Shown here in pieces: positions 6,894 through 7,782 of a DNA stretch of 7,782 bases (positions within the stretch are counted from its first letter, which is position 1; every line of letters begins with the position of its first letter). Location of the stretch: NCBI GenBank assembly GCA_946187365.1, contig CAMHRD010000046.1, positions 1-7,782 of the forward strand. Reading direction: 5' to 3'. The position numbers and the translations under genes are program-made. A model generated the notes under the pieces. The model saw only the letters and a program-made list of their open reading frames with translations. It made no database searches and was not told the origin of the DNA. The stretch comes from an uncultured Bacteroidales bacterium. GTDB taxonomy: Bacteria > Bacteroidota > Bacteroidia > Bacteroidales > UBA932.

Positions 6894-6901
6894 TACTTTT
6901 G
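6894..6901 (+). promoter_or_regulatory. Bacteroidota-type -7 promoter element of the small lipoprotein gene
   Basis: TACTTTTG matches TAnnTTTG exactly and is followed by CAC, as in many strong Bacteroidota promoters. It lies 46 bases before the ATG at 6948. Transcription would start near 6908, leaving an A/T-rich leader of about 40 bases without a Shine-Dalgarno sequence. The -33 box is weak; TTTAG at 6875-6879 is nearest and closer than usual. Confidence 0.7.
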
Positions 6902-6947
6902 CACTGCCAAAAAAGCAAATTATTAACAAACAATAAAAATTAAGATT

Positions 6948-7151
6948 ATGAAGAAAGTATTATTTATCGCCGTTGCAGCTCTCGCATTCGTAGCTTGCAA
7001 GAACAATACTCCTGCTCAGGAGGTTGAGGCTGAGGTTGTTGACTCTACAGTTGTAGAGGTTGCTCCAGTTGACGTAGTTGACTCTGCTGCTGTTGCAGTT
7101 GAGGAGGTTGCAGCTGCTGCTGTTGAGGAAGTTAAAGAGGCTGTAAAGTAA
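6948..7151 (+). CDS. Small Val/Glu/Ala-rich lipoprotein, function unknown
   Basis: I do not recognise a named family. The 67-residue product starts with a lipoprotein signal peptide: MKK, a hydrophobic core (VLFIAVAALAFVA) and a lipidation Cys at C17 in AFVAC. The 51-residue mature chain is made mostly of V, E, A and D. It is acidic, has no aromatic residue and ends in Lys. Residues 30-42 and 43-55 are a degenerate 13-residue duplication, each unit starting VVDS; the DNA repeats GTTGACTCT at 7038 and 7077, 39 bases apart. The tail (VEEVAAAAVEEVKEAVK) looks helical and amphipathic. No acidic run follows the Cys, so there is no obvious surface-export signal and the protein may face the periplasm. 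The gene is monocistronic between a good -7 element and a strong terminator, which together with the signal peptide argues that it is real and well expressed. The antisense frame is a shadow of this repetitive sequence. Confidence 0.85.
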   Translation: MKKVLFIAVAALAFVACKNNTPAQEVEAEVVDSTVVEVAPVDVVDSAAVAVEEVAAAAVEEVKEAVK

Positions 7152-7172
7152 TTCGGTAATTTCCAAAAAATT

Positions 7173-7204
7173 AAATGGCTGGTCGTTGACCAGCCATTTT
7201 TTTT
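7173..7204 (+). terminator. Strong Rho-independent terminator, probably shared by converging genes
   Basis: AAATGGCTGGTC (7173-7184) and GACCAGCCATTT (7188-7199) form a perfect 12-bp stem with a 3-base GTT loop, and the T run extends to 7204 (eight T from 7197). It lies 21 bases after the small lipoprotein stop. On the - strand the hairpin is followed by AATTTTTTGG, so it can also end the converging DUF1573 gene, whose stop lies 21 bases away. Confidence 0.93.
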
Positions 7205-7225
7205 ATTCTGTTGAACCCTGAAATA

Positions 7226-7750
7226 TTACTGGAAATCAGTGTAATAACCGAGTCCGGTTTCTGAACCGATTCCGTCTACAAAGTCTTTGACCTTAGGTCT
7301 GTTCTTCTCAAAGAGTTCTTCATAGTCCCAGTGGTTGTTTCCGTCCGGAACTATATTTACGTCAAACTTCATAATTGCCATTCCGTCAGGCGCTATATTG
7401 CCCCAAAAACGGACAGAATGGTTCACGTTTCCCTTGTTTTTGTTGCTGTCGTATACAACTATCACATACATGAATTTGCCCGGAGGAATGATTGTTTTTC
7501 CGGTAAAATCAGTTGTGATGCAACCGCACGAAGGCTGAACCTCGTTTACAATCAGAGGAACGGTTCCGGTATTCTCCACACGCAGAGCTATTCTAAGTTG
7601 CTGACCCTGGAGAATAGGGTAGTAGTGGCGGATGGAGTCTCTTATCTGCACCGTTGTATAACCCACCTCGCTCTTACAGGATGTGGTAAAGAGAGAGAGA
7701 AGTGCTGCACCGACAATGAGTGATATATATAACGCTCTGAATATCTTCAT
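7226..7750 (-). CDS. DUF1573 domain lipoprotein
   Basis: This 174-residue protein is exported and lipid-anchored. Residues 1-24 form a signal peptide (MKIFRALYISLIVGAALLSL core) that ends in FTTS before C25, a relaxed lipobox of the kind Bacteroidota accept. The mature part carries a DUF1573 immunoglobulin-like domain, roughly residues 45-135. It shows RIALRVENTGTVPLIVNEVQ and the hallmark PSCGC motif (C75, C77), followed by ITTDFTGKTIIPPGKFMYVI. The remaining C-terminal 40 residues are polar and unassigned. DUF1573 proteins are very common in Bacteroidota; their biochemical role is not established, and the CGC pair has been noted only as conserved. The start at 7750 gives the best signal peptide. 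The upstream 32 bases are A/T-rich with a small palindrome (ATTAGA/TCTAAT, 7754-7769). Nothing in the sequence links it to the hydrogenase. Confidence 0.9.
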   Translation of the reverse strand: MKIFRALYISLIVGAALLSLFTTSCKSEVGYTTVQIRDSIRHYYPILQGQQLRIALRVENTGTVPLIVNEVQPSCGCITTDFTGKTIIPPGKFMYVIVVYDSNKNKGNVNHSVRFWGNIAPDGMAIMKFDVNIVPDGNNHWDYEELFEKNRPKVKDFVDGIGSETGLGYYTDFQ

Positions 7751-7782
7751 CTTATTAGATTTTTCTAATTATGATTTCATCC

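Noticed and set aside
6921..6927. TTAACAA half-site in the lipoprotein leader
   Set aside because: No partner half-site upstream; it lies in a generally A/T-rich leader.
6960..7166. Antisense open frame over the small lipoprotein, rich in Asn, Ser, Leu and Cys
   Set aside because: It is the complement of the GTT/GAG repeats; the + frame has a signal peptide, promoter and terminator in proper order.
7754..7769. Palindrome ATTAGA-TTTT-TCTAAT upstream of the DUF1573 gene
   Set aside because: Only 6 bp in very A/T-rich sequence near the window edge; too weak to call an operator or terminator.
7755..7782. Possible end of an upstream - strand gene (DEIIIRKI then stop at 7755), 4 bases before the DUF1573 start
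   Set aside because: Only eight codons are visible; the frame could be open by chance, so I cannot support a gene without sequence beyond the window.

Overview
The window looks like a chromosomal fragment from an anaerobic member of the Bacteroidota, most likely a Bacteroidales. Three things point there. Intergenic promoters resemble the Bacteroidota -7 element TAnnTTTG (TACTTTTGCAC at 6894). Starts mostly lack a clear Shine-Dalgarno sequence and sit behind A/T-rich leaders. A DUF1573 lipoprotein and a small lipoprotein with a relaxed lipobox are also present. The genus cannot be told from the sequence.

Region 1 (1-2408, + strand) is the end of an acyl-CoA dehydrogenase gene, cut by the window edge, followed closely by etfB and etfA. 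This is the usual layout of a butyryl-CoA dehydrogenase/electron-transfer flavoprotein (Bcd-EtfBA) module. The Etf sequences resemble the electron-bifurcating anaerobic type. Region 2 (2409-2489) is a short convergent intergenic gap holding a hairpin terminator. Region 3 (6666 down to 2490, - strand) is a tight three-gene operon for an [FeFe] hydrogenase of the NAD-linked, electron-bifurcating HydABC/Hnd class. Its order is hydB (NuoF-like flavoprotein), hydA (catalytic subunit with complete H-cluster motifs), then a NuoE-like subunit (hydC).

Region 4 (6667-6947) is a divergent intergenic region with a promoter candidate for each side and two inverted repeats. Region 5 (6948-7151, + strand) is a 67-residue, Val/Glu/Ala-rich small lipoprotein gene with its own promoter and a very strong terminator at 7173-7204. 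Region 6 (7750 down to 7226, - strand) is a DUF1573 lipoprotein gene converging on that terminator.

How the parts could work together (inference): Bcd-EtfAB of the bifurcating kind oxidises NADH, reduces crotonyl-CoA and yields reduced ferredoxin. The trimeric hydrogenase reoxidises NADH plus reduced ferredoxin to make H2, or runs in reverse. Side by side, the two modules would form a redox-balancing unit for fermentation. All catalytic and cluster ligands I could check are intact. I see no mobile element, CRISPR array, tRNA or rRNA, and no clearly new system. The least explained parts are the small lipoprotein and the inverted repeats in the divergent promoter region.
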